In this document: one piece after another, positions 38,331 through 51,001 of the stretch
Position numbering within the stretch: the first letter of the stretch is position 1
How the letters are laid out: each line of letters opens with the position of its first letter
Source: Sanghuangporus weigelae
Taxonomy: Eukaryota; Basidiomycota; Agaricomycetes; Hymenochaetales; Hymenochaetaceae
Reading direction: 5' to 3'
Length of the DNA stretch: 64,000 nt
Assembly (NCBI GenBank): GCA_033182465.1
Contig: CP137328.1
Location: 1,674,001 to 1,738,000 of the forward strand
Program-made: the position numbers and the translations under genes
Notes under the pieces: model-generated
What the model saw: only the letters and a program-made list of their open reading frames with translations
Told to the model about the DNA's origin: nothing
Database searches by the model: none

Positions 38331-39308
38331 TGTAAGATCGATAGGGTGGGTGGATGATCGGACTAGGTCTGTAGATGCGATCCTAGCAGGCTAGGGTGTT
38401 CGATCCTATAGGGAGCGAGCGAGAACGAATTGGGGAAACCAAACAAAGAAGGGCGATCCAGAAGACTCCCTTGAGACAGACCGAGACTCCAGCCTACTCT
38501 GTGGGAACTGTGGATAGATGGAATACCTCCGGCTGGTACGGCCGGTGTGAACTATCTAAAAAGGGGGAAAAAGGGGGAGCAAATACACATAGGCAAGATG
38601 TGATACTCAATGGTCGTCTAGGGAGACCAATCCGGCCATGCTGCGGTGAACCGAGTGAATACTTCGGCGACTTGATCACTTCGGAGATGAGTCGACAAAG
38701 AAAGAAGACAAGCTGAGAGTATCTGAGTCACCCCGGGGACGTCCGGACTAGTCTAGGCAAGGAAGACGAGACACCCAAGGTAGGTACTATGGCTTTCTAT
38801 GACTGACAGAGTTGGTTGGGACGGTCTGAGAGTCTTCGGAACAGAGGATGTGTGTGCTGAACAGATCTCTGGTATTCGCTATCTGAAAACTACGACATCT
38901 GGGCGGGTTTTATAGACTATGGGGGTCCAAAACATGTACAAAACGACTGATCTGGGACTGGGGGAGGATCGTGACAAGACGTGAGGTGAAACGTAATAAA
39001 ACCACAACAAGGAGCGTGAAACCAACAGGACAGAAGTCTAGTGGACTACAGGAAACTGTGAAACGGGATGAAATCATAGCAAGGAGTGTGAAACTGATGC
39101 GATAAGGGTCAGACGGACTGCAAGGCAATGTGAAACAACATAAAAACTGTCCAGGAAGGGTCCTCCGAACCGCACAACCAAGTCGGTGAACAAACCAGAT
39201 GGAGAGATCGAACGGATGTACCAGTCGGCGAACTCCAATCAGAAGTCCGAACCTCAGAGACCACTTTGGCAAAGTCCGAACAATGAAGCGCACCTCGTGG
39301 AACGTCTG
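38331..39308. mobile_element. LTR family C, copy 1 (5' part only)
   Basis: Starts TGTAAGATCGATAGGG and is closely similar, without the nested insert, to 51002-53313. It stops at 39308, where LTR family A begins. It is a partial solo LTR cut by a later insertion. Differences from copy 2 that I inspected are mostly transitions. Confidence 0.7.
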
Positions 39309-40601
39309 TGTTAGGGAGTAGGCCCGGGGTTACACCGGTTCGATCCTTTTGCCTAAGCAGCGGTGTGTTGTGCAGAGGTGATCTTATCTACCCACGTCTG
39401 GCTGTACCACGCGGTCTCTTACTAGCCTTCCTAGTTGCAGTCCGAGTTATGGATGCTTTCAGATATGAGGTGATAGTAAAGCAGATTGGGATTTCCAAGA
39501 GGCGTAATAGTACAAAGCACACAGTAATAGTCTGGTAAGGACTTTACACCAGTGTGTTAAGAGGATCGAAAGATGGGGAAATGAGGGCCTAATTCTACAG
39601 CTATTTATGCTCTCAGATATTCCATTTTCCATCCTATTTCTTACTCATCCTGTCTCCACTTTACTCCACTTTTCTCCACCATTACATCTGTCCCTTTGTC
39701 ATCCTGCTGTGCTTCGCTCCACTTTGCTCCAACCTTTGTAAGGTTGTCTCCACTATGATAGCCTCCTGTGGAGTTGCTGACTGATACAATAGGAGTGGTG
39801 TTCCGATGTGGAATGCTCCACTGTCAGTACTCCATCACGATGTCATTGCCGTCATTGAGTGGCATCTTTGCTCTTGGAGCAATGTAGGCTGCTCGGTATG
39901 TGATTCTTCGGAATTCATCTCGAGGTCTAGCAAGAGTAAGCATAACTCGCACGTCGGTGTTAAGGTGTCGGGTCGGTGTCGAGTATGGTCCAAGGCATAT
40001 CATGAACTGCATAAGCTCTGCTGGCGGGTTCTGCTGGGTTCTGGTGACTAGCCATGCTTTGCCTTCATATTGTATGTCTCAAATGTAATGCCATATCCTT
40101 CGTTGTATAAGGAGTTGTAATTGCTTGGTCTCCAGGTTCGCATCTCTTGGTAAATAAAGATTTGCCTGTATCGTGGATGCTGGACATGGTGTGTGCAACT
40201 CCGGTCTATACCATCCAATCATTCTCCAAGTTATCGGGTTCGCAGTTCGAGGGGTTCAAGTTGTGATCGTGAGTTCCTCTCGTTTCTTGGGTACTACTGG
40301 ATTTGGTGGATTGGAATGCATTGTATCTTGAAGGTATCACTCGGTTTCGATGTGACAGTCACGTGTACCAACTGTTGCCGTGCATACTATGTAGTATACT
40401 TCATAAAGGACCATGTAAACTCGTGCACAGACTTGACAGTGCTGAAATGCCAGTAATGTCTCCATAAACCTTATTAGCCTTTAGCCTTTTAGCGTTTAGG
40501 CTTTAGTAGTTGTGCTTCTGGACTTCTAAGAAGTTTGATCGCTTCTTTTGATCGAGGTTGCTTGGGTTGCTTGGTCGGTGGTGTTAGAGTGGTAGTCCGC
40601 A
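39309..40601 (-). mobile_element. LTR family A (1.29 kb)
   Basis: Begins TGTTAGGGAG and ends AGTCCGCA in plus orientation, so it has TG...CA ends. Its reverse complement recurs at 50348-54416 (minus a nested insert), with the same net length. It directly adjoins the left end of the Ty3/gypsy internal region, in the position of that element's 3' LTR, but no matching LTR is seen at the other end of that region. It may therefore be an independent insertion. Confidence 0.65.
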
Positions 40602-43600
40602 GTAATAGGCGGTCGGCAGTGTTAGCTGTTAGCGGGATTACATATCCGCTTCGGTGCTTCTAGTGCTCGGGTGGTAATGGGTTACTGTTACCTAGGCCGC
40701 TCGATTGCTTGGGCCCATGATAGCTGGCTTGGTTACCGGTCGTGTTTGGAAAGCTGATCGTGTGGATCTGCTGATTGCGTTGATCCTGATGCGAGATTTT
40801 GAGCGGATCCTTTCAGTACTCTGCCCAATCTGTTTGTCAGTAGGACACATAGCAGCGTAAGTACTGTTCAAGCTCTTGATTAAGTCACTCGGTTTGACCA
40901 TCGGTTTGTAGATGATACGCTGTACTAGTTTTTCAATCAACATCAATGAGTCTGTAGAACTCCTTGAGGAATTGCGCAGTGAAGTTGCTACCTCGGTTGG
41001 AGATTACTAGTTTAGGGGCCCCGTAGTATTTGAAGACGTGTTGGCGGAACAAACGTGCCAACTGCTTAGCATTGGGTATCCCTTGGCAAGGAATGAACTT
41101 CCCCATTTTAGTGAGTTTGTCCACTATAACGAGTATCGCACTGTAGCCTTCATTGCTGACTGGTAAGTCGGTAATCAGGTCACAGGTTATGATTTCCCAT
41201 GGTTGATGTAGTGCCTCCAACAGTTGGAGTGGCAGATTTCAAAACTGTCGAATCAGTTTTGCATGTTGACATATGTCGCAGGTTGCAGTATATGCTTGGA
41301 TCATTTCTTCCATCTTCGGCCAATAGTATGATTGCTTTACAAGCTCTATGGTCTTTTCTGCTCCTGGGTGGCCTGCAAGTTTGTGATCATGGCGCCTTCA
41401 GATTAGCAACGCTCGTAGGTTGGCAGACGGTGGGATATATAATGCATTGGTTACATAGTGCAAGCCATTCCTGTAACTGTAGCCGTTGCTCTGCTTAATT
41501 GCCTGAATTTCCTTCTTGGCCTCCTCGGTATTGTAGTTCCTCTTGACTGTTCAAATGATAGAATCAGAGATAGTAACCGTTTTGGTTTCTAGCTTGTATA
41601 GGCCGTTGATCTCCGTTCGTCGCAATGTTTGCTGCTTGATCGTATCGGGAGGTAACAAGGTAACTCCTAACTTGTCCTTGTCCTCTGGCATATAGTCAGA
41701 TCGTCATGATAGCTCATCAGCTTGGTTCTTCTTGCCTGGCCAATGGAGAATCTTGAAGTTGTATCATGATAACTCTAGAGCCCATCTTGCTTGACATCTC
41801 GATAGATTCTGCGCTGTCATGAAGTATTGGAGGTTTGCATGATCACTTCGGATTGTTACTGGTTTCTTAGTTCTCTCCAATAAGTGTCTCCAATGCTTGA
41901 GTGCTTCTATGATTGCTAGCATCTCTTTGTCATGCGTCGAATAGTTTCATTGGGTGTTCGTTAGAGTTTTCGACATGAAACCCAAAGGTCTCAGTTCTCC
42001 TTGGTTGTCTTCTTACTGTAAGACTGCACCAATCGCTACATCAGAGGCATCAGTTTCCAATGTGTATGATTTGTCTGACTTTGGCATTGCCAATGCGACT
42101 TCCGTTTTGAATGCCTTCTTGATACTTTTGAATGCCTTGTCCTGTGCCTCTGCCCATATGAATTTGCAATCCTTCTTGATAAGGTCGCCAATAGGTGTGA
42201 ATGTATCAGCATAGTTCCTGATGAATCTTCGGTAGAAGTTACAGAATCCTTAGAACTTCTGAACTTGTCGTTTTGTCTTCGGCACTGGCCATTTGTGTAT
42301 GGCTTTGAGCTTAAAGATCCATCTGGATGCCCTTCGTTCCTACTACACATCCCAAGTAGTCGAGCTGGGTTTGGAGGAAGTGACATTTCTCAATTTTGAG
42401 GTAAATGTCGAGCTCTTGGCATTTCTGTAGAATTGCCCTGAGGAGTTTCCAATGTTCCTCTTCGGTTTGTGCTTGACCAATAAGGTCATCCAAATAGTTG
42501 AGTGTTTCTTCTGTCCTGAGCCAATATTTGAAGTTGTCATTCATGAATTGTTGGAATACTGCAGGTGAGTTCTTCATTCCAAACATCATGACCTTTGGCT
42601 TGTAGACTGCATTGCCAACTCGGAATGCTGCCTTCCACTTGTCTCCTTCTCAGATTTGCAGTTTGTTGTAACCTGATCGCATGTTGAGTGTAAAGAAGAA
42701 TTTTCCTTTCTCCAGCTTCTCTGGGAGAACACTCATGATCAGTATCGGGTATGGGTCTGATACTGTCGTGTCATTGATGTCTCAGTAATTGGTTACTGCT
42801 TGTACTCCTCCGTCTTTCTTTCCTACAAAGAAGACTGGTGCTGCTACCGGACATGATTCATGTGGTTGAACTTTTTCAATCCATTCTTTGTCAAGTAACT
42901 CTTTGACATAAGCATTGAGTGCTGCCTGCTCTTCTCGTGTGAGCTTGATAATAGGCCTCGGTTTCAGTAATGGTACTCCTTCTTTGAGGTTAATTGCCAT
43001 ATCCTATTTCGTATGCTTGGGTAACCTTCTCGATTTATCAGGATCAAAGATGTCTGCATAGTCTTCTATTTCCTTTGGTAGGAGTTTTTGCCAATCTCAT
43101 TTCTGTGTTCCTAGTAGTCCTTCTGCAGCTGCCTTTTGCTGAGAATACTGCTGAGATACTGAACTCGCTTTGTTCAGTAGTTGTGAGACTTGGTTCTACT
43201 GTCTTGGTGACCAATTTTGATTGATGTCTAGCTCTAGCTTTGCAGCGAGCTCTTCCTTTCTGGTAAGGGTAGCTGGTTGGTTGGTCGTCCTAAGTTTTTC
43301 GATGTCTTGTGGCTCTATGTCGTGCATAGGAGTGTCTTCTGTTGTCTCCTGCTTGTCTTGCATCTCGATATCGCTTTTGTTGTCTGCCTATCTTGTACGC
43401 TTCGGTGTGGAACTAGCTCCTCGCATTAATGATGCTATTCTAGATCGTATAATGCCTGCCACTGGTTTCTCTGGATACCGTGTCTTTTGTGGTTGTATCC
43501 TGTATTTCATATTCGGATTTTCTTCTGGTGATGGCCAGAGTTCTTCATCTTCCGGCATGTTTCGTCTCAGTGGATGTATCTTCTGTGGTGGTTGTTTCTT

Positions 43601-46150
43601 CTATTGTTTCAGAGAGTTGTTTATTTCCTCCTGTTTGTCTAGGCTATACTTGCCTGTTATCTCTTGTGTTCCACCTTCGGATGTCTGGTACAATTGCTGT
43701 GCTGGGATCATCCATCTTGGTATGTGCCTTGGTTGTCGTTGCACTATACTTGTTCCTTGTAGTGCCTGTTTCTTCCATCGCTTGAGAGTGTGGTTTATCT
43801 CCTCCTCATCTCGATGATGCTTGCTTGCTGTTTCCTGTTGTGGCAGTTTTGTTACAGAGTCTGGTATATTTTCTGTGCTCAGACTCTTCACTTCTGGCAT
43901 TTGTTTTGCCTGTTCCAGTTTTGGTGTTGCTGGTCTTGCTTCCAGTTTTGCTTGTGGCTTCGTTTCATGAGAGTGTCCATTGTTGTCTCTCCTTGGCGCA
44001 AATATTATTCCTGGTGCTTCAGAGTGTTGATAGTTGTCTCTGTCCTGAGCCTGTTGCTTCGTGTTATGTTTAGGTCTTGTCTTGTTGGATTTGCCTTTTG
44101 TTTGCCATTTCCATTTGCACTTCCTGCGCTTTTGCTTCTTGGTAGCTCATATGACGTTGAGCTCAAATGGTATGAAATTACCATTCCAATTCCATATTTG
44201 ATTCTTCCAATCAATTTCGGGATTGACTTTGGCCAAATAGTCAATTCCTAGGATCACTTGATCCTGTCCTGTGGTTGCTACTGCCAACATTTGTGGCTAC
44301 GGTTTAGGTCCATCAAAAATTAATGTGTAGACCTTGTGTGTGATTGCTCCTCCTTGGTTGGGACTTCTATCTGCATTATTCAAAGGTCGAGGGTGATCAA
44401 GCCTCGTTTTAAATAGGCTGTAGTGTTGTACCAAGTTGGGGTGTATCATGCTGCATGTAGCTCCGGAATCGATTAACACTTTGACTGCTAGGGTCTTTGT
44501 TCCAACCTTCACTTGAATAGGTAATCGGGGATGCAATGCTTGTATTGACAATTGCTTATTGTACATTGCTTCACTGGGGTTGAACCCAGGAGGTTTGAAA
44601 CACTGGTTGTTGAAACCTTTCTCGTCACTCTTGTTACACTCACATCGCGCAGTCTTATTCGATGGAGGTCTTAATCTTTTCCCTATTGCTCATTACTTGC
44701 TAGGGATTTCTGAATGTTGTTTTGGTATTCTTTGTCATGCTTGCAAGTCCATCCTGCTGATTTGTCGCCTTTAGCCCATGCTACATGATTGTAGTGGACT
44801 GGCTTTCGGCAATGTGGATCAGGGCATGTTTCCTTGAAATTGATTGTTCGTGTTGTCATTGTCCTTTGTTTTACACCATTAGTCTTCTTCGGCTGCCTAG
44901 AGGAAGAACCCTTTTGCTTCCTTGGTGCCTTGCATTCCTTTGAGTAATGTCCTGACTTTCCATAGTTGAAGCATTTGCCTCCCTTCTTTGGCAAGCCTCG
45001 GAGTGCATCTACATCTATGGCGTCTGGATCTCGTTTCATTGTTTGTATTGGTGGTTGAAAAGATGACTGTCCGTTCGATTTGAACCTTAGGGTATATGTT
45101 TGGCTGCCCATGAGCCTTTGCCTGGCGTCAGAGTTTGCTAGGTTGCTTGTCCATTCCATCCATGCATCGAGGTTATTCTTTTCGAAAGCATCGGATTGTA
45201 TGGATTCAACTCGTCATTTAACCCACATGTCTAGTCCTTTGACATAGATGTATTTGAGCATCTGCTTATCCATCGTGTCTGGTGCTCGTGCTTTAAGTCA
45301 TTGGAATTTATCATTGTACGCCCTAATGCTTGATCCTTTCTGTTGGATGCATAGTAGTTGAAATAGCGCTTCCTGTTCTCCAATGATCAGATGTCCTGCT
45401 CGGATTCTCATCCAGTTCAGCATATCCTTGAGTGATGTGAACATTCCGTCTATTGTAGCGATAATCGCAGGTACTGGCTTCAGCTTCCCATTGGTATCGA
45501 ATGATGTTAGGGTCTTCTTCTCTGCAAACCAATTGTAACTGTCGCCTTCTAGTGCCGTGAATAGGCTCTTCGCGATCTCCTCCTCATCCTTGACTCCATG
45601 CTGTGCCAACTTTGAGATACATCGACTGATCCACAGATCAATATCTTCGCTTCGCTTGCCATAGTACTTTGGAAGCTTGATGCTATGTTTAGAGAGTTGT
45701 ATCTGAAGAGTCTGTAGTTGCTGCTCCAGTGCTTGTACCTTCTGGTTGGTTGTTGACATGATCGTATGTGCTTATAGGCACTGCTGGCGGTGAGTAGGAT
45801 GGTGGTGGATTCTCTGGCGCTTGGGTTGCTACTGAACCGCTTGCTGGTACTGCAGGTACTGTTGGTACTTGGATAATAACCGTTCGAGGTGGGGTTCTGA
45901 GCAAGTATGACCTCAGCGTTCGTGATGCTTCTTCGTCTGAGGACACTGATTCATCTGAGCTCTGTTCTTCTTGTCGGGTTCGCTCCCTTGGTAGAAAGTA
46001 TTCCTAACATTGTGCTGCTTGAGCTACTTCTCAAATTCTGGGAGCATTGTAGTGGGTAGTGTGTGTCTCTGAAGGCGCTACCAATGTCCGTCCTACTAAG
46101 GGTGCTGAATGTATGAAGAAACCTCCAAAAACGAGATGCCAATGCTGTCA
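40602..46150 (-). mobile_element. Degraded Ty3/gypsy internal region (fossil)
   Basis: Reading right to left on the minus strand: gag with a retrotransposon-gag core (about 45.9-45.3 kb) and a CCHC knuckle (about 44.97 kb), an aspartic protease (about 44.5 kb, LIDSGATCSMI), reverse transcriptase (about 43.0-42.3 kb), RNase H (about 42-41.7 kb) and integrase (about 41.2-40.7 kb). Domain order PR-RT-RH-IN places it in Ty3/gypsy. The frame is broken in very many places, so this is an old, dead copy. The right end passes into the inverted LTR-like block at 46.3 kb. Confidence 0.85.
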
Positions 46151-46289
46151 GACTCTAAATCCCCACTACCCAGCAGGTGCTGGGGACCATTGGAGACGTG
46201 ATGGAGGGGTGTAGGGATGCCGAAGTACGAAAGAAATAGGCTAATGGGGCCACCGCTCGAAAGGGGGGATCACAGGAGGCTGCCGATGA

Positions 46290-48838
46290 AGAGTAAGACT
46301 AAAGCTTGGGAACGTACGAAGTCGTTACAACTAGTTCCACGGTGTTCCGACTGGTTTCGCCTGGTTCCGACTGGTTTCGCCCGGTTCCGACTGGTTTCGC
46401 TGGAGCGAGTGGACTTAGCAAGAACGCCATAGTCTAAATGGCACGTGCACTGTTCCGTGATCGGCCATCATATCAGATGCAGCGGAAGAATCACGCAACA
46501 ATCCTACACGTGTCAATCACAAGTCTCCGGATCCTGGATCTGTACTCCTGACAAAGAGATTTGACCCTGCAGTGTTGTCCACAGTCCCTCTCCCATTCAA
46601 AACATCGCAGATTTGCCCTGTAAGGCTAGCCAAGGTCTTTCCAAGTCCTTTCCCCAAGTTCCGACTCGTTCTGCTTAAAGACACCCAGTTCCAAAGGCTT
46701 CACTTATGATCTCACCTTTCTATATGTGTCCCTTTTATTTCTTTATGCTCTCGTTCCAACCATGCTTAGTATTGTTTCTTTCTGCTTTATGTGTCCCTTA
46801 ACCATTTATATGCACCCCTCTCCTTTATAGATAGTGATATGCGTTCCTCTTTTTCTTATGACTTATGTTCTCTGACCGATGGGAGGCTCAGCATTGGATG
46901 TTTAGTATAAATATAGCACGACTCTCATAGTGAGGGGGACAGCTTAGTTGGAGCTGAGCGGTTCTCACATCATCTCAAGTCCCCCAGCTTCGAGTTCTAC
47001 TTGTTCGTAGTGGATACTCTCATCTCTAAAAGTCTAATATATGATATTTTGTGTTCTGCACAGTCAATCAGTGATCTCTCTTCGCAGCAGAGCCGTTTGT
47101 ACATTCGTACAGTTCGCCGTGTTCGTGTAAAGAACTCCTCTTGCCTCTATCATCCATATTAAAACCTCCTCGCGTGTTCCGATCTGTTTCGCTGGTTTCG
47201 CTCGTAACCCCGTTACCTAGTGTGCCACGTGATTTCGGTCTCGCCAGACCTTCCCCTCTCCACTGTCGGCGGAAAAGAACACCATATCATCCTGTTCTAT
47301 TACCATACAGTCCCTCCGTCCATTGTATCGCGTTTCGAATTGTTACGCTGAAACTCCTGTGTGCGTTCTGATACCGGACAGGGAATATAAAGTTCGAGGG
47401 GCTGCCCTAGAATACCTTTGAGTAGTTAGCAGAGAGATACACCTAGACCAAAGGCAAGTGGAAATGAAGGGATAATGGAATATACGAGAGAAGGGTTGTA
47501 TGAGGGCTGAGGAACGCGTGGGAAGCGCTCGAGGAAGGATTCCGAGGATGGGCTTCTCCCGAGATTGATGGTGGCGGTGCAAAGGCTAAATCGACTCTCC
47601 GGCTCAACTGCGAGCTCTGGACTAAAGCCGACTAACACAAGGCACGAGAACTAATCTAACTAAGGCTACGCTAGTCGAACCACCAACTCGAACGTGACTA
47701 ATCGACCGTGCTAACTCACTGGGAAGCGATGGCAGCCGATCTCACTCGGAGTCTAAAGTGTCGGAACACGGCGTAACAATTCGAAACGCGATATGAAGGA
47801 CGGGGACGGTAACTGAGCGACCTTAACGTGATACAAGAGACGGAGGGACTTTACGGTGATGGAAAGGGATAATATGGTGTCCTTTTCCGACAACAGTGGA
47901 GAGGGGAAGGTGTTACGAGACCGAAAGCACGCGGCACGCTAAGTAACTGGGTTACGAGTGAAACCAGCGAAACCGATCGGAACACGCAATGAAGTTTCGA
48001 TCCGGATGACAGAGACAGGATGGGTCTTTTATACGAACCAGGCGAACTATACGAACGTACAAACAGCTCTGCTGCGAAGAGAGGTCACCGATCGACTGTA
48101 CAGAACACGAAATATCGTATATTATGCTTTAGAGACGAGAGAGTTTTCTACGAACAAGAAGAACTCGAAGCTGGGGGACTAGAGACGGTGTGAGAACTCC
48201 CCCCTCCCCACTACGAGAGTCGTGCTAAATTTATACTAAGCGTCCAAACTGAGCCTCCCATCGGTCAGAAAACATAAGCCATAAGAAAAAGGGGAACACA
48301 TATCACTTATCCACCATGGAAAGGGGCGCATATGAATGGTTAAGGGACACATAAAACAGAAAGAAACAATACTAAACATGGTCGGAACGAGAGCATAAAG
48401 AAATAAACGGGACGCATATAGAAAGGTGAGATCATAAGCGAAGCCTTCGGAACCGGGTGTCTTTGAGCGGAACAAGTCGGAACTTGGGGAAAAGACTTGG
48501 AAAGACCTCAACTAGCCTTACAGGGCAAATCTGCGACGTTTTGAATGGGAGAGGGACTGTGGACGACGCTGCAGGGTCAAATCTCTTTGTCAGGAGTACG
48601 GATCCGGGATCCGGAGACTTGTGATTGACGCGTGTAGGATCGTCGCGTGATTCTTCCGCCGTGTCTTATATGATGGCCGATCACGGAACGGTGCACGTGC
48701 CATTTAGACTATGGCGTTCTTGCTAAGTCCCCTCGCTCCAGCGAAACCAGTCGGAACCGGGCGAAACCAGTCGGAATACCGCGGAACTGGTCGTAACGAC
48801 TTCGTACGCTCCCAAGCTTTAGTCTTACTCTTCACCGT
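46290..48838. repeat. Inverted LTR-like pair, ~1.06 kb arms
   Basis: The arm 46290-47350 is repeated in reverse complement at 48838-47771, separated by ~420 bases. Each arm contains a promoter-like AGTATAAAT (near 46912 and, inverted, near 48233) and GTTCCGACTGGTTTCGC repeats, the look of an LTR with U3 and R. The arms differ at scattered sites and by a small indel near the inner end. They are likely two copies of one LTR family in opposite orientation, derived from a gypsy-type element. The 47351-47770 spacer has no recognised feature. Confidence 0.7.
46341..46400 (+). repeat. Three tandem 20-base units
   Basis: Three consecutive 20-base units share the core GTTCCGACTGGTTTCGC. The inverted partner arm (48738-48780) holds two full units, so the array length varies between copies. 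Confidence 0.75.
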
Positions 48839-48879
48839 CTTCAATGAAGTCTTACTCAAACCAGCCGTCGAACCGTCAT

Positions 48880-49208
48880 TTGAGTCTCAAAGGAAACCTC
48901 TGCCACCACCACCCATTATTGTCGAAGATGAAGAAGAATACAAGGTACAAGAAATACTCGACTCATGTCTGCACAGAGGAAAGCTTCAATTCCTCGTCAA
49001 GTGGGTTGGGTATGATGAAGCAACATGGCAACCTGAATTGGATGTTGGAGATAACGCCAAGGAAGCAGTCGAAGAATTTTATCAAAAGCATCCCGGTGCT
49101 CCAAGGAAGTTGTCAATACCTCGTCAAAGTCTTCGCACAATGTATAAGCTCACAACGTTGGAAGGATACTGTGGTTGGTCGGGACGCCCAACCTTGAGGG
49201 GGGGGTGA
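48880..49208 (+). mobile_element. Chromovirus 3' remnant with chromodomain
   Basis: A plus-strand fragment encodes a chromodomain typical of the integrase C-terminus of gypsy chromoviruses (YKVQEILDSCLHRGKLQFLV then KWVGYDEATWQPE). It ends in a purine-rich tract directly before the LTR at 49209. Everything upstream of it in that element is missing or replaced by the inverted pair. It is a fossil fragment. Confidence 0.75.
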
Positions 49209-49655
49209 TGTTAGGACTCGAACATTTTCCTTTTCTTTTCTTACATCATTATTCTTTTATTATTCTTTTACATTACTCATCCCTTTTACTAATCCCGTTC
49301 GCTCTGTCATGGCTTATTCATCTTCAGTCATCAGCCATGACTAAATCTGTTCCTTCCGACTAAGATGCTCACTAATCACACATTCCTTTCATCACATGAT
49401 TCCTTAATAGAGTAGACCCTTCACATGCTCGAAGTCTATATAAGTAGTTAGTTTGACACCTTGTTTCCTTGTCTTTCTATTCTACTTACCTTCACTTCGA
49501 CATAGGTACCTACTCCTGTATTTGTTTATCCTAGTAATCTACTTACCTTCACTTCGACATAGCTTGCGTTTAGCTTGGCAACTCGTGTTTAGCCGGTTGT
49601 TTGTTGTTGTGTTGGCCGCCTCGAGATCGACGTCTGTTAGTCTCGCCGCCTAACA
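49209..49655 (+). mobile_element. LTR family E (447 bp), 3' LTR of the chromovirus remnant
   Basis: Bounded by perfect inverted ends TGTTAGG...CCTAACA and preceded by a G-rich polypurine tract, as expected for a 3' LTR. It contains two copies of a ~23-base CTACTTACCTTCACTTCGAC motif (from about 49483 and 49540). Confidence 0.75.
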
Positions 49656-50347
49656 GTATATGACGAAACAAGCATATAGGATGAAAGGGTCAATGGAAAT
49701 GGGTCGGAATGGGCCACAATGGTCTCAGACTCGAGCCTGAGGCTGTCAGGGTACTCAATCGGGGGTCTAATCTACCAATCCGAGTCAAAGGGGTGAGTCC
49801 AAAGGTGTGAAACATGTAACAGAAGGTAAAACAGGTCAAAATGTGAAACATCCGAAGCTTCGGAATGCCTGGATGGAGTGGCTATGTAGCCCGGACCTTC
49901 ATCAAACTAGTCTGGACCTGCACAGCCACCTCAGACAATGCATCGGGTGTTCAGAGTTTGTCTGTCGGCCATCGGAATATTGTAAGGAATGAAAGGGTCA
50001 AGAGTCTGGACAAATTGAAGTACATTTCACTGTCTGGGACACCATGTGAGGCAGGTATGTGACCCTAGGGTGTGTCATATGGTCAGGGAGTTGGGTGAGT
50101 CACATTTGCTTTGGGTGACAGTCCTGTGCTCGGCTCGGAAGGTCCTGTGGGGTGTGATACATTGGGAAGGTCGTAATGCGCCGAATAGTCTGAAACACAT
50201 GGAAGGGCAGTGTACAATGGTCACCCTGTGACCTTGGGAGTCTAGTGATGTGATCTAGTCATCGGATGGGTGCTGTGGGCATGCTGGCTCGTTCAGGTGA
50301 CCTGAGGGATAGTCTGCTGACGCTACAGAAGCACCTATGTGCGCTAC
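49656..50347. other. Repeat-like segment of unknown family
   Basis: About 0.7 kb rich in GTGTGAAAC-like words and ending in GCGCTAC/GCTACA. In style it resembles the 3' half of LTR family C (53310-53774), but I could not align the two. No coding frame is supported. Confidence 0.35.
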
Positions 50348-51001
50348 AGCAGACTACCACTCTAACACCACCGACTGAGCAACCGGAGCAACCTCAATCA
50401 AAGAAGCGATCAAACTTCTTAGAAGTCCAGAAGCACAACTACTAAAGCCTAAATGCTAAAAGGCTAAAGGCTAATAAGGTTTATGGAGACCTCACTGGCA
50501 TTTCAGCACTGTCAAGTCTGTGCCTGAGTTTACATGGTCCTTTATGAGGTATACTACATAGTATGCATATCAACCGCTGGAATGTGTAACTGTCACATCG
50601 AAACCGAGCGACACCTTCAGGATACAATGCATTCCAATCCACCAAATCCAGTAGTACCCAAGAAACGAGAGGAACTCACGATCACAACTCAAACCCCTCA
50701 AACTGCGAACCCGATAACTTGGAGAATGATTGGATGGTATAGACCGGAGTTGCACACACCATGTCCAGCATCTACAGTACAAGCAAACCTCTACTTACCA
50801 CGAGATGCAAACCTGGAGACCAAGCAGTTACAACTCCTTATACAATGAAGGATATGGTATTACATTCAAGACATCCGCTATGAAGGCAAAGCATGGCTAG
50901 TCACCAGAACCCAGCAGAACCCGCCAGCAGAACTTATGCAGTTCATGATATGCCTTGGACCATACTCTACACCAACCCGACACCTTAATACTGACGTGCG
51001 A

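Noticed and set aside
38910-39293. 127-codon minus-strand open frame also found at 52911-53294
   Set aside because: Both lie in copies of the same LTR family C. The shared frame reflects repeat identity, and the product has no recognisable domain.
39331-39352. GGTTCGATCC, a tRNA B-box-like word
   Set aside because: It lies in LTR family A; no acceptor stem or A-box partner can be folded around it.
43221-44251. Long plus-strand open frames rich in Cys, Ser, Phe and Leu
   Set aside because: They are antisense to the degraded gypsy gag-pol region and have composition expected of a shadow frame.
39309-49655. One intact retrotransposon bounded by the TGTTAGG and CCTAACA ends
   Set aside because: The two terminal LTRs belong to different families, the coding parts run in opposite directions, and the flanking 5 bases do not match.
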